Positions 46,170 through 58,796 are shown, counted from the stretch's first letter. The stretch: 64,000 bases of DNA from Tanypteryx hageni (GCA_028673005.1 CM054116.1:78380572-78444571), one strand, 5' to 3'. Translations and numbers: made by a program. Notes: generated from the sequence alone by a model not told the origin.

Positions 46170-46279
46170 GTAGGTAGATAACGTAGGAAAACTAGGGACG
46201 TTTGGTGCACTGCACCCTCTGCCATCCGCCAAAAAGGTGACTTGCATGGTATCATGTAGATGTGGATAGATGTAGATGA
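46170..46279 (+). mobile_element. CR1/L2-like LINE 3' tail
   Basis: A tail-only copy with TTTGGTGCACTGCACCCTCTG, AAAAAGGTGACTTGCATGG and two ATGTAGATG units at the end. Confidence 0.75.
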
Positions 46280-46648
46280 TATATTTATAACTTTAAAGTT
46301 TGTTTATAAAATTGTTAATGCTGAATAAAATTCAGACTAATTCAAGAATTAGCACTTGAAAAAATAGGTACTTGTCTTAGGCATCTCCGATTGCCATTAG
46401 AGGGTGATAAAGACGAGCTCGGATAATAATTCTCTAGTGAACAACTTTATACTGATATTCAGATTAATAATTTGCAACTACTTCTTAGTGATGAAGAGAA
46501 TCCACGCACAAATAACTTCCAGTCAATAATAGATCTAAAATATGGATTCATATATTATCCGGGAAATGATCACATTCTATCGAGCCATTCTATGGATAGT
46601 AGAAGTTTAATAATCGTTTCCAAATTCACGAGCATACATGCGAATTTA

Positions 46649-46985
46649 ACATCTACATCTACAAGTTACCCTGCAATTCACCAAGTTGGTGGGTGGCAGG
46701 GGGTGAAATGCACCAAATCCTTCCTAAAGATTGTCTAACGCAATTCGAAATTTCCTATTGTGATCTCGTATTGTCCTCGGAAAGAACGAGCCTAGATAAC
46801 GCTCCGTCCTACAATCGATCTCACGTATTTTATCGTCTCGATCATTTCTACCTATATACGTTGGTGCTTCAATTATTCCCACTACCTCCTCTTTTAGACA
46901 TTCCGACCTATATTTCTCCAGAAGTTTCAACCTTGAGTCCAATCTACGGTCCTCCAGTGATACTCAGTTCAAATCGCTCAATAAA
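46649..46985 (-). mobile_element. CR1/L2-like LINE subfamily B, 3' fragment
   Basis: The minus strand reads LKLLEKYRSECLKEEVVGII, then TYIGRNDRDDKIREIDCRTE and RYLGSFFPRTIRDHNR, followed by the subfamily B tail ending with TGTAGATGTAGATG. The C-terminal reading frame is intact over this short span. Confidence 0.85.
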
Positions 46986-47239
46986 GAGGTAGCATGTGCT
47001 TGACTGTAATGAATGTAAATGTAAAAAGTGAAGAATGAATAGCAAAGTAAAACCGATCGTTTCTAAGAATCCTTTCGCCTCAAGACAATGCATGGGCTCA
47101 ACAGGAAGTTGGCGCGTTATGCTGGTAATTACCCTCTATGCCACATATATCGCCATATTCTTTATTGCGTATAAACGTACTGAAAGAATGCTTTCGGCTG
47201 TCAGAGTAGGTTTTCATATTTAAGTAACCAAGTACACAA

Positions 47240-48260
47240 ATTTATTCAACCATTTTTATCCGAGTCGTGCAAGCAAGCGATTTCTACGTATTTGTTTTCC
47301 TTTCACGGGAATGTTTACTTTGAGCTTCCCGCTTCGCTCGATCAAATCCGCTATCTCCATCTGCCGGTGAAAATAGTAATGCACGCCATTGATAATTACG
47401 TGATCGACGCAGCGGATAGGAAGAAGATCGGAGGAAACTCTGGATTTTAACGGCTATCGAAGATGCAAATAGAAATCCCGGAACCCATTGGAACCAATTA
47501 TCTGCACGGCACGCCTTTAACCGGCAGACGAAACGCTGACATCTGTTTCTATCCGATTTCATCCTAGACGGCTTCGAAACATGGGTACACCTCCGATCCG
47601 AATCGAATCTTCTCCTTTTTTCCTGCTTTTGCGTTACGACAGAACGAACGAGAGAGAGATCGCTAGACGCTGGAATTTACACACAACGGAGTCGCCTATA
47701 TGGCTCTTCAACGCGTGAGGGTGTTCTTCAACTCCTGTAACCTTTGCATTCTCTCCTCTCTCACGGTGAGCAGCTCCGAACGTCCTACTTCCCTTATCCC
47801 CCTCTCCCTCCCCTCCGTCGAAACTCCCGCGCATCGACCCTACCCATTCCACTCCTCTCCCTCCCTTTCCGATCTCCACCCCCTCCACACCCATATCCAA
47901 CCGCACCGCGCTTCTCCCACTCCTCCCGTCATTCTCTCGAACCCAAAGAATATAATTGTACTATACGTTCTTCGAAATCCAATTAAATGTTTTGCGTCCG
48001 ACGAGGTGATGTAAAAAAAGTAACACCGGCGACGCTTCGAAGTGGTTGTCTATGCAAGCGTTGAAGTCTCTCGTTGTGAAAAGGATTGATGTTATGTTAA
48101 TCCTCTTCTTTCGCGACGGCGTTCCATTGTGTTGCGGGATAATATTGCCAGCGGAGGGAGTTACTTTTCGCCTGGTATTTATCTAATAATTGATCGCGGG
48201 TACTACGCGTCCTGGTGGTTAAATTGTAAACTTGTTCCAATGGAATGCGTTTTAGTCGAC
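47240..48260. other. CpG-richer, probably single-copy block
   Basis: This stretch has abundant CG dinucleotides and a strongly pyrimidine-rich run at about 47750-47940. Open frames on both strands appear to be by-products of the composition. No exon with a family match was found. Confidence 0.35.
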
Positions 48261-48366
48261 TGACACGCATCCAGCCTTTTAAAAATAAATTTGGGATACT
48301 ATTTTTATGCTTTTATGTTTCCTGTAAGAGATTCTCTCAGAAATATAAATAAAAAACGTATCTACT

Positions 48367-48700
48367 AATCTACATCTACATGTTACACTGCAATTCACCA
48401 GTCTGCTGGGTGGCAGGGGGTGCACTGCACCGAGGCCTACTTAACAGTTTTTACTGACAGATTTGTCTTCCCTGTTATGGTCTCGTATTGTTCTCAGAAA
48501 GAATTAACCTTTATAACGTTCTGTCTTACAATCGATCTTATGTATCTTATCGCCATGATCGTTTCTACCTATGTACGTTGGATCCTCAATTATTCCCAGC
48601 ACGTCGTCCTCTACTAGACATTCTGATCTGTATTTCTCTAAGAACCTTAACCTTGAGAACTTTCTACGTTCTTCCAGAGATGTCCACTAATGAAGATATA
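48367..48700 (-). mobile_element. CR1/L2-like LINE subfamily B, 3' fragment
   Basis: The same C-terminal remnant and tail as at 46649-46985 are present on the minus strand, with more substitutions (TYIGRNDH and CACCCAGCAGACTGGTGAATTGC). It ends in ATGTAGATGTAGAT. Confidence 0.8.
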
Positions 48701-48728
48701 TAATTTACCGCCAACTTTATGAAACAGC

Positions 48729-49031
48729 ACTATAATAAAATATGAAACAACGCAACTTGCATAACTTCAAAGACGCCTACAGGAAGGTCGGCGAAACTGT
48801 TCTTAGTTCTCCAATTGACCAACGTGGTGACCACCCGGAAATATGAAGCCTTCAAGTCAACAACACCACGAAAGCCTTCGAACAAACTTTGCATAACTTC
48901 CACTGTATAATGAAAATCGACCAGTGCCGCAGTGACTATTGCCTGATGATGAAGTAGTCACTGCGAAACCGGCCGCTTGTGATTAAACGATGGAGATTAA
49001 ACAAAGTTGCGTAGTTCCTTATTTTAGTAGG
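48729..49031. mobile_element. Short inverted-end element containing a 10-bp perfect hairpin
   Basis: The left end (ATAATAAAATATGAAACAACG) and the inverted right end (ACTAAAATAAGGAACTACG) both run into CGCAACTT. Inside, GCAGTGACTA pairs perfectly with TAGTCACTGC around a 16-nt loop (48927-48964), followed by GAAACCGGCCGC. No coding capacity. Confidence 0.5.
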
Positions 49032-49299
49032 ATATATTGTGACTGGAGTTCTTCAGGAATTCAAAACATTACCAATGGTAAGAACACCTATTCTTGTTAA
49101 AAGATACATCTAAAAGAAAAATAATCCAACCAGAATTTTACGTCAAATATATCACTTCAATATCGACAACAATTTGTCAAACATTCGTAATACATATCAA
49201 ATCAAAATCCCATTAATTGCGGAAGCTTAAGTTCTTTCATTGTCCATTATAAATGTGTTTAGTTCAGGGTTACTGAGGAATCGTACTCTTTTTTTGAAC

Positions 49300-50230
49300 T
49301 ACAAATAAGTTTGCACGAGCAAGTCATCACCATACGAGAAAGCCTTTAAAACAATCGCTCGACCGGGATTCTCCCCCTACCGTAATGACTAGAACTCCGT
49401 AATAAAGGTTTTTCCCTCCGCAGACTCGGAGCATCATCCCATTGTTCTTCCTCTTGCCCTCGCCCTGCTAATCCTACATCTCTCTAGTCTCTCCCCATCC
49501 ACCATTTCCCTCCGCCCGTTGCCACGTCACTCTTTACCCATCGTTCCACGCGTGCTTTGTTACGCAGTCTCTCCGCAAGAGGGACTCTTTCGCCCTTTCC
49601 CTTTCACCTCGGCTCAAAAGGGTCGACGTGAATAGCTTTGGCAGTGGCATGGGTATGTGGGATCATGGTGGAAAGACTAGACTAGCCTTTTCACCATGGG
49701 TAGGATGGCGAAGATGAGCGAAGGAATGAGACGCGTTGGGGGGGAGGGGAGGGTGGCGGCGTGGTAGGGTCGCGGAGGATGAGGTAGATGAATCGAGAGA
49801 TAGGTTGAGCGCCGCAGCGTGAGATATGGGAAAAGGATGAGCGAATAACGGCTCAAGGAAATGGAAGGGGGTATGGTTTTGATGGGATTTTCTGGGAAGT
49901 TCCGATGGCCTCTTATTTCTCCGTAAAGCCACCTCGAAGAAGATCAAAGAGAGCGTTTAAAATTCGCGGACGATGGGGAAAGCGTTCCAACGGAGAGGGA
50001 GAGGATCCAACGGAGAGGATTCGCACGAGAGGGAAAGTTTCGATGAACAATGTCGATGACAATCCCGCCTCCTGTTTCCGATCGCTTTCGAGGTGTCGCT
50101 TTCGTGAATCGTTTGAGGAGAAAAGATATTGGGATGAATTAATTGCCGAATGGTGCAGTTGTAATGGAAGAAGGTCGTGCAGAAAGAAATAGGCCGTTCG
50201 TGAAAAACCAGAGATAAAATACATTTCGAA
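49300..50230. other. CpG-richer, probably single-copy block
   Basis: Pyrimidine-rich then purine-rich sequence with many CG dinucleotides. Open frames on both strands (for example 49905-50192) lack family resemblance. No repeat copies of it were seen in the window. Confidence 0.35.
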
Positions 50231-50518
50231 TAATTGCAGCGTCATTCGAAATTTTCAGTGACGGTCTAAAAATTTATGATGGATTTTGGTGAGACGTAGA
50301 TTTCCGACAATCTCACATAGCACGAATTCAGTTTAGATTCTTTGGAGGTGCCACAAGGAATGATAAAACAAAATGTTCCACACATCATGTTAGTTGAAGA
50401 TAAGCTTGTTTGAAAGAAGCTAATCTCTAAATGAAACGATCCTGCTGGCGGGGGTGACGAGTCATCCTTCACGTGCAGCATCAAGGCGTGGGAACATGCC
50501 GCAGCAATGCCGGATTAA

Positions 50519-51414
50519 CGCATAATACGATTACTTGATAGTAATTCATTGTTAGATGATTGTCAACATATTTTTAGAAAAGGTAGGTCTTGTGATACTC
50601 AGCTCGGTCTTTTTGTGAATTGTATACTGAGAAGCGGAGAAAATAATAGGCAGGTCTATGCCATCTTCTTGGATATTAGGAATGCCTCTGATAAGGTACC
50701 TCACAGGAAGATAATAACGAAATTACAAACCTTAGGCATTAATTCCAAAATTGTTAGTTGGATCCGTGAATTTTTAAATCATAGGAAGCAGATGCTTGTT
50801 ATAGATGGGAAATCCTCGAACTTAGTGGAGGTTGTCTCTGGCGTTCCACAGGGTAGTGTAATTGGTCCGTTATTATTTCTAATTTATATAAACGATATCA
50901 GCTCAGTATACAGAAGTAAAATTAGGCTTTTCGCGGACGACACCGTCATTTATAGAGAAATAAGCAATCCGGAAGACGATCAGTATCTCCAAAATGATCT
51001 AGGAGCTATTTCTGCATGGTGTAAGGAATGGCAGTTAGAAATCAACCAAAAGAAAATCTGCGTCATCAATTTCTGGAGAACCAAGAGTATCTCGTTGGAT
51101 GTTAATTATTCGTTGGACGGAGTAGAGATTCCGGTTTCAGACTCGGTAAAATATCTAGGAGTCACGATCCATCGTGATCTCTCGTGGAATAACCACATTC
51201 GCCGAATAATAGGTGCCGCTAACAAAAAGCTGGCCTTTATAGGGAGAATAGTTCAAAATAGCTCCGAAAAAGTGAAACAATTATGTTATTTATGCTTGGT
51301 TAGACCGCAGGTCGAAATTGCGTCAGCTGTATGGGATCCCTACAAAAAGGGACTCAGTAACGAGATAGAAAAGGTTCAGCGCAGGACAGCTAGATTTGTA
51401 AAGAGAAATTACAT
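50519..51414 (+). mobile_element. CR1/L2-like LINE, best-preserved reverse transcriptase fragment
   Basis: The frame is open for about 300 residues. It reads FRKGRSCDTQL, AIFLDIRNASDKVPH (domain with the first catalytic Asp, but S replaces the usual F in A-F-D), WIREFLNHRKQ, SGVPQGSVIGPLLFLIYIND, RLFADDTVIY (catalytic FADD), KCLGVTI-type KYLGVTIHRDLSWNNHI and VRPQVEIASAVWDP with KVQRRTARFVKRNY. It lacks the endonuclease and everything upstream, and stops abruptly at 51414, where a minus-strand tail fragment begins. Confidence 0.9.
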
Positions 51415-51455
51415 CTACATCGACATGATACCCTGCAAGTCACCTTTATGGTGAC
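51411..51455 (-). mobile_element. Tiny CR1/L2-like LINE tail, opposite orientation
   Basis: ACATCTACATCGACATGATACC and GCAAGTCACCTTTATGGTG are the reverse complement of the family tail. It sits directly at the end of the plus-strand fragment, so one copy interrupted another. Confidence 0.7.
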
Positions 51456-51552
51456 TATATGATTTTTCAGTTAGCCACGTCCGTTGTGTTTATTTGGTCT
51501 TTTTTTACTTTTCGCGAAATTCCTCGATCTCGCTCTTACGGTAATTTATAGA

Positions 51553-51700
51553 CCCATCTACATGATACCCTGCAAGTCACCTTTTTGGTGGATAGCAGGG
51601 GGTACAGTGCACCAAAGGTCCCTAGTTATCCCACGCCTAATTTTACTTCTGACTACTGAGCTGATATCTTTTATATAAATTAGAAATAATAAGGCTGATT
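51553..51700 (-). mobile_element. CR1/L2-like LINE copy with a large internal deletion
   Basis: On the minus strand a piece of reverse transcriptase (LLFLIYIKDISS) joins directly to the 3' tail (GGGACCTTTGGTGCACTG), so roughly the last half of the coding region is missing. This is a junction and not a simple 5' truncation. Confidence 0.75.
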
Positions 51701-52137
51701 ATGAGTTCATTGTTTTTCAAATTTTATATATAATTTGTTAATCAATATACTGTAATTTTTCTCATGTTTAAGTCAATTTACATGCAAAAGATAAATAAAG
51801 AAACTTTATAAACAAATTCAAAAGGAAATTTTAAAATTAAGACAGCAGAAAAACTTTCTCCGAGCTCAGTTTCCGGTTGAAAATCAATTCTACTCTTTTC
51901 AAAGGCTTTAAAATTATGTATGTAGATATACCGACAGGGCAAAAATTAAGGAAACGCGTCTCAAGACTTACACAACAAACATTGGAAAGCAAAGCAACTA
52001 GAAAAATATACATATTAAAAAGTTAATTATAGGGTTTTTCACAAATGCTGCTCAAAATATCCAATATGTCATGTTTATGCACAACTGCAGTCTTTCTGGT
52101 ACAGATTTATGACGACACATTATTACTGAAGTCTTTG

Positions 52138-52214
52138 AAATAAATAATCAGGAGCTAGTTTGAGGTTTCTCAGAGAGAGAGAGAAACCTCAAACGAGCTT
52201 ATGATTATTTATTT
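52138..52214. ncRNA. Near-perfect 34-bp hairpin with a 9-nt loop (miRNA-like or foldback)
   Basis: Arms 52138-52171 and 52181-52214 are inverted copies with 3 mismatches, separated by AGAGAGAGA. Size and pairing are in the range of an insect miRNA precursor. A tiny foldback element or a GA-repeat artefact is equally possible, and expression cannot be judged from sequence. Confidence 0.35.
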
Positions 52215-52349
52215 TAAATATATATATATTTTTTCACGCATGCGATATTACGATACAAGGAAAATCACATTACTGGGTATTTCTCTCACTTAATTAAAAA
52301 ATGGGTAGATACCACCCACTACTGCTTTGTCTCAAGACCGATGTAGACT

Positions 52350-54740
52350 TCCTTTAAGGTAGCGCCACTGCCACTGGGCGACGTGTTTTATGCCTGGGAA
52401 ATTTGCCGCGAGATTGGAGCAAGGGCAGACGGATGGTATCTCAATCTATTCTTTCCTCGGACAATTAGGCGACGCTTATCTCCTCGAAAGCGGATTTGTA
52501 GGACGCCTTCGTGCGTTTTCTACAAGGGACAACGGTCTCGATCCTTACTGATAGCGGAATGAAAAAATGGTACGGGAATTAAATCCAAGCAAACGCGCGT
52601 GCACAGCGTTACAATCACAAAGAGTTTCTTCGCTTGCTACTCCGCGTGTGCCCCATACCCCATAATTCATCGCGAGAGGCAGAGGAGGGGAATGCGGGTG
52701 GGTGGGTGGCGAAGGGAAAGGGTTTGGGGTCGGTCACTTTTCTAGAGAAAGACTTGGCGCTCGTAAAGAAAGTGAAAGAGAGGATGAGGCATAAAAGGAA
52801 GAACACGGGCCAATTGAAAAGAAAGTAATTTTTTATCAGCCGTTGCCTTTCCGTGTCAGCAGCCAAGAAAAGGTTTGCGCAAGAAGTGTAGGGTGAAAGG
52901 CATCCTTGTTTTATTGATATATGAATGTTGTCAAATTCCTTATGCATCACGCTGTTACGAAAGATCTTGCGCCTAAAATAGCAAACAATTTAAGGAAATG
53001 ATCGTATTTTTTTACGACTAAGATTTGGCAATTTTGCGAGGAAATTTAGTAAACTACTTTTGGTCGGGTAAATTTCTTCAAGCGATCCGCGCGATTACAA
53101 ATATAAGTTAAAGCAAGAAGAAATAATGATGTACCGTAGGTGGGACTGTACCAACGTTCCGAAAGAGTTAAAAGCTCCGTGATAATATTGTCCTGATGTG
53201 AAGCCAAAGAGGTCCAGAAACCCTGCCCTGCACGATTATTCCTGCTCTATGCGAATAATTACTAAACTTGTTTTTTCTGGGAACTTATCGACTATGTTAG
53301 ATGAAAGAGGAAATACAGAAAGAAAATTAAAGTACTGGAATGACCCGGATTCGAAACCTGATCTTCCACTTCCCGTTCGTTTGCATTTACGCGAAACTCC
53401 CAGTTATCTCCGTTAAGGGCATTATGGGAATGTAATGATCAGGAAGTTCATCCAGAATATCAAGCGACTAATCAATGTTGCCTCAAATGCCGCAATCAAT
53501 TAAATCCATCGTTTTTATACGGCGAAAAATAAATCTTAATCTTTGTATTTAAAAATTTTCTTTTAAACACATTTCCGTTTAATTTTATCTTTAAATTCCA
53601 AAGTGAAAAGGGTAAATTTTCATTTTTCATTCAAGTGTATATAATTACATTCGTATTTTGTGCATAAAAACAAATTAAAATCTTCCATTACTTATATCGT
53701 CTAGGTATTTTGTTTATACAACCCTCTTCGGATACAATTTTTAAAAAATACCAAAATTTTGTTGCTTAAGAAATCAAGTGAATACCCGGAAAAACAAAGA
53801 ACCCCAGTCTACACACGAAAATTTTAAGGTTCACTTAGCTTCTTTGAAGCACTTTAAGTCATTTCCAAAGGAACAACCCTCCGAGTTCGCTGATGCACTT
53901 AAGACAATTCTCTTTCCCCGAAAAAATATCTCTCCTCCACAATATACCGTCTTCATTTCTCTCTCTTTGCCCCTATTGTGGGACCTTAAAAATAACCATA
54001 AAATAAACCAGTACCCGTTCTCACATACTGAAAGGAAAGCTTCTTTAATGGCGATCGACCCATGATTTCTTTATGGGTCAGAGGGACAGTTTTGGTTCCA
54101 TCTCCAGTCATAATTAGGGAGCAACGGAGTAGGGGGAGGAAGGGTAAACTCGCAAAAAAAGAGGAATTGGTAGGGGAAGGAGGAGATCGTGCGGGGACAA
54201 TGAGGGTGGACGTGGATGTTGAAGAGCCTACAAATCGAAGGATCCGGGGAGCTGGAAAAACCGGTTAATAATACATTTTCTGTTCGGAATAGGATGCACC
54301 AAGGGGTCGGGGGGGGGAGGTATATACCTCGTGTCGAAGCGTGGGTTTTTATGTTCCCATTCTCCTCTTTCTCCCATGCCTCTCTTCCTTCCTCCCCTTA
54401 ACCCCTCACTCTCCCTTGGATGAATCTCACTCTTTTTTCTTCCACTCTTTCCCTTCCCCATCCTCCGACTCCTTTCTTCCACCCACCCTCGTAGCCATAT
54501 TGGCGCACTCGCTTTCTCCATCTGAGACCGTGATATATACGTCTCTCTACGGTAACAAAGGTTATGGCGGTCAATAAAAAAGGCAAGGATGTCGACACGT
54601 TGGCCCTATTTCGACTCCACGAGAGAATCGACGCGATTTTTTTCTACTTTCGATTTTTTTCAAAGGATGACAATGATGGGGACGCGCGCGTGTGGTTTCA
54701 ACTGTGAGAGATTGTCTGGCGAGAGCCGAACGGAAACTTT
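52350..54740. other. Non-genic stretch with CpG-richer blocks
   Basis: About 52350-52900 and 54060-54740 are CpG-richer with long purine or pyrimidine runs; 52900-54060 is more AT-rich. No exon with family resemblance, tRNA or bounded repeat was recognised. Confidence 0.4.
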
Positions 54741-54959
54741 TTGAAATGATTTCCTAAATGTTTATTCCGAGTTTCTATTTTTTGGATGATATCTGTACGG
54801 AAGGGAGGAAGAAAATATTATGCGATGAACATTTTTTTCGATTTTCGTTTTGCTTTTTATTAGGGAAATAGCAGAATTGATATAGATGTTTTTGGTGATT
54901 TTAACTAATTATATAGACGATGCGATCCAAGTTTAGATGATTGACCTCATCGTCATTCC

Positions 54960-55795
54960 AAGTTTACAGTATATGACACCGTCTTTTATAAAGAAATAAG
55001 TAATCCGGAAGACCATCAGCATCTCCAAAATGATCTAGAAGCTATTTCTGGATGGTGTAAGAAATGGCAGTTAGAGATCAATCAAAAGAAAAGCTGCGTC
55101 ATCAATTTCTGGAGAACCAAGAGTATCTCGTTGGATGTTAATTATTCGTTGGACAGTATAGAGATTCCAGTTTCAGACTCGATTAAATGTCTTGGAGTCA
55201 CGATCCATCGTGATCTCTCGTGGAACACCCACATTCGCTGATTGATAGGTGCCGCTAACAAAAAGCTCGCCTTTATGGGGAGAGTAGTTCGATATAGCTC
55301 CGAAAAACTGAAAGAATTATGTTATTTGTCCTTGGTTCAATCACCGATCGAATATGCGTCTGCTGGGATCCCTACGAAAGGGACTCAATAACGAGATAGA
55401 AAAGGTTCAGCGCAGGGCAGCTAGATTTGTAAAGAGATATTACGATAGTAAAAAAGCGTAACATCATTAATAGAAAATCTGAAATGGACATCGTTAGAGG
55501 AACGTAGGCTGCAGGCTAGATTTAAAGTACTGGAAAATTTTATGTCGGAGGGACTAGCGAATGAGGTAGTAGGACTTATCAGAAGCCCGACGTATCTCGG
55601 AAGGCAGGACAGTGAGGATAAGATTCGCGAGATCAACTGTAGAACGAAGCGATATAGAAGATCGTTTTTCCATGGGACGATAAGAGTACATAATAGGAAA
55701 AAATAACATAGGAAAACTAGGTACCTTTGGTGCACTGCACCCCCTACCATCCGCCAAATAGTTGCTTTGCAGGGTATCATGTAAATGTATAGTCC
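54960..55795 (+). mobile_element. CR1/L2-like LINE fragment, duplicate of 45260-46075
   Basis: From the FADD region onward this copy parallels the one at 45029-46075, including the TGA after NTHIR and the same frameshifting deletion near the WDP motif. It carries the same tail and the same non-LINE flank beyond it (to about 55890). It begins abruptly within the catalytic region. Confidence 0.9.
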
Positions 55796-56605
55796 GCGAA
55801 ATGTAAATAAACCAACGCGACAACATTTTAACTACACAGAGCCCATTAATATAAGATAATAGTTTTCATTTTCTGTGAAATTAAAGCAACTATCCGGAAT
55901 TTCTAAATTCTCTGGCAATCGGCTTCTCGTCCAAGTTTTCCGATTTCAAGTTTCATGGCTCAGATCGCCCTTTTTAAGCAATAATTATAAGCATCATTAA
56001 GAAAGTAGTCTATATGTTACACTAAAACTTATGTAAAAATTAGGATATTTTGTGTGTTAGGATTATGGTTTCATCATCCGTGACTTTTAGTACGTATCTG
56101 GATAGAAAAATTAATTTAAAATTATCACGTCGTCACATGTATACAATATATACAATAACTGACCTTGCCATGTTCTTTTAAACTTCTTTCTTTGTAAATA
56201 TTACAGAATAAACAGGCTCAATCAGGCTCAACATAGAGACATAAATGTAAACAAACAAAATGACGTAATATCGTCAAGGGGCTCGCAAGTATACACCCAA
56301 TATTACCACTCGCTGAAATGAGGTTTCCATGGTAACTGACAATTCTCATTGTTTAAAAGTCGCGTTTTTCGTATTGAAACGAATTTTCCGGAAAATTCGG
56401 AACGTCTTTGAATTTTCACGGTAATAAAAATGAACTTCTTTATTTTTCCAACACAACCGTTTAGGTCCCGGCTTCGTGTCTTGATTCTCACTAATTTTAA
56501 AAAGCGATTTTATAATGCCCGAAACTGATCGCAATGCTTTTCTTATGGAGTGCAGGGGTGTCGGAACAAGTTATGGAAATATATTTTTAAATATTTGTAT
56601 ATATA

Positions 56606-56932
56606 CAGTGGAACTTCTATAACTCGAATCTCAAAGGAAAGCAACAATTATTCGAGTTATAGATAATTCGAGCTACGGAATTATATTTTTGTAATTTTTC
56701 TTTAATTGAATTAACATTAAGTTTATTCCCATAAGCATATAATTCTAATTTTAAATATTATGCATATTATAAAAACATCATCACCAATATTTTCTTCCAA
56801 TAATATGTAACATTTTACTCTATCCAAAACATTATTGCATCACGCACTGTGATTGAGGGTATCATAGATAATTACAATTCTCGCGTATTATTGAAAGCAC
56901 AAACATGACTATTAAATTTGGGTTATCGACTG
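56606..56932. mobile_element. Tc1/pogo-type MITE, 327 bp, TA target site
   Basis: The left end CAGTGGAACTTCTATAACTCG and the inverted right end CAGTCGATAACCC share CAGT and ATAACYC. TA dinucleotides flank both ends (56604-56605 and 56933-56934). No coding capacity. The right end is only a partial match. Confidence 0.5.
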
Positions 56933-57214
56933 TAGGAAGGAGCGAATAGGTTTGTTTTTCTTCAGGGCTATAAGGGATCACAATAGAAGCAACCCTGATA
57001 GCAGTGACGGTAAAACGTGAAAAGTATTTTAATGTTGTTTTTCGTATTTTTTCGAGAAATTTTAACTCTTTTCAACTGTTAAATATAATGGCCTCATACC
57101 CATTTCTCGATATTTTTTTACAAATACGCGCTAAACGCACGGATCATGATGCCATTAATCTTAACAGAAAATATCCTAATTTTCCCATAATTTAATGTAT
57201 AGGCTATAGTCTTA

Positions 57215-57960
57215 ATCATGATTATTCTTATTGCTCATGCAGTGCGATCTGAGTCACGAAACTTGAAATACGAAAACTTGGACACGAGCCGACAGCCAGA
57301 GAATATGGAAATTACGGATAGTTACCTTTATTTCACGAAAAATTATAAATATAGTGCTATTACTAATGGAATTTATTATTTAACAGCATGGAAAATTGTG
57401 AACTTATTTTATATGCAAATGATACTGTACTTATATCTGTACATAGAGACTTTGAGGTAGTTAAAATAAACATGCAGAAAGACTTGAATAATGTTATTAT
57501 ATGGACACATGACAATGACATGGTGGTTAATATTAGTAAGTTAAAAACTATGCATATAATAAACATGGCTCCAAAGAGAAAAATTATAAATTGTAGACTT
57601 CATGAACATAAATGTACTCACAATAACTTCTCAGTTATAAATTGCAATTGTAAATATTCAGAACAAGTAAAACAACATAAATACTTAGGAGTTATCATTG
57701 ATGAAAATTATAGATTTGACGTTCATATAAATAAATTAATAACTGTTTAAGAAAAATAACCTACCAATTCCATTATATAAAAAATATAGTTCCAACAAAT
57801 GCTTTCCTTAGTTGAATCAATAATAAGGTATGGTATAACCATTTGGGGAAATGCTAATAAAACTTATAAAAAATTCCTAATTGCTACTCAAAATGTGATA
57901 AAAAGAATGGTGTCCACCAATATCACTCCCCCAGGGAATTAGTACCCACACAGTACATAT
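57215..57960 (+). pseudogene. Jockey-like LINE reverse transcriptase fossil
   Basis: The longest open part reads LILYANDTVLISVH, an altered catalytic YADD in which Asn replaces the first Asp, then NNVIIWTHDNDMVVNISKLK and KYLGVIIDENYRFDVHI. After frameshifts comes YGITIWGNANKTYKK. Motif order is standard for a LINE reverse transcriptase and thumb. The catalytic change and frameshifts mark it as dead. It is clearly different from the CR1/L2-like family. Confidence 0.75.
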
Positions 57961-58419
57961 TATACATTTATAAAAAAAATATTATTGTAATGCTGTTAAA
58001 TTATTCATGAAATATATTATTATCATTATTTAAAAAAGAAAAAATCTGCTATAATTACAAAATACATTTAATTCCTTACGCGTGCATGGCAGATGGATTA
58101 TCTACAGCGAAGAAAAGAACATAAACATAAATATTTCAACTATTGAACTCAAGTGAGGTATGTTTTAAATAATTTACGATTGTTTGGTTGATTAAAACTG
58201 ATTAAAAAATATCTCACTTTATAGAAATTGAATATTTCCCTGGAATCATTTCTGATATATCGTTGTGCAGTATTTAGTCATTAAAAGTACGTGATATGTT
58301 TATTTATACACCAACTAAGGGGGGAGAGAAGAAGTTTTTAGTAATAATAATTCTTAGTGTGGTGTTATTTGGTTTATATAGAATGCGTAAGGAATGCGTG
58401 CAATGAATGCATTAATATG

Positions 58420-58466
58420 AGAGAGAGAGACAGAGAGAGATAAGGAGAGAGACAGAGGGAGAGAGG
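58420..58466. repeat. GA-rich microsatellite
   Basis: Imperfect GAGA and GACAGAGA units. Confidence 0.85.
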
Positions 58467-58754
58467 GATGTTACAAATGTTAAATGTTACAAAGATTAAA
58501 AATAATTTTTGGCGTATAAGAATTGTATAGCGTACTGTATTTCATTGTCAAACAATTTATATTCGCCCAAAACTATTTTAACTCTCTGGAACCCACAATT
58601 ATGTAAATTTTATAGTTATTGCTTACGTTTTAGTTCACATAAAAGTTGGTTTCATTATTATTATTTAAATTTAACTTAACACGTAATCCACCCATACCCG
58701 TCATATATGACGGTCAATTACGCTAGTCTATTATAAATAGCTGCTTCTTACGGA

Positions 58755-58796
<42 letters not shown>

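Noticed and set aside
47634..48014. Open frames rich in Pro/Ser/Leu
   Set aside because: They follow a pyrimidine-rich tract; both strands are open and nothing resembles a protein family.
48930..48975. Functional hammerhead ribozyme at CTGATGA...GAAAC
   Set aside because: The segment between the two core words does not form a good stem II; the strong 10-bp hairpin uses different bases.
54062..54598. Several open frames on both strands
   Set aside because: These are products of long purine and pyrimidine runs, with no family resemblance.
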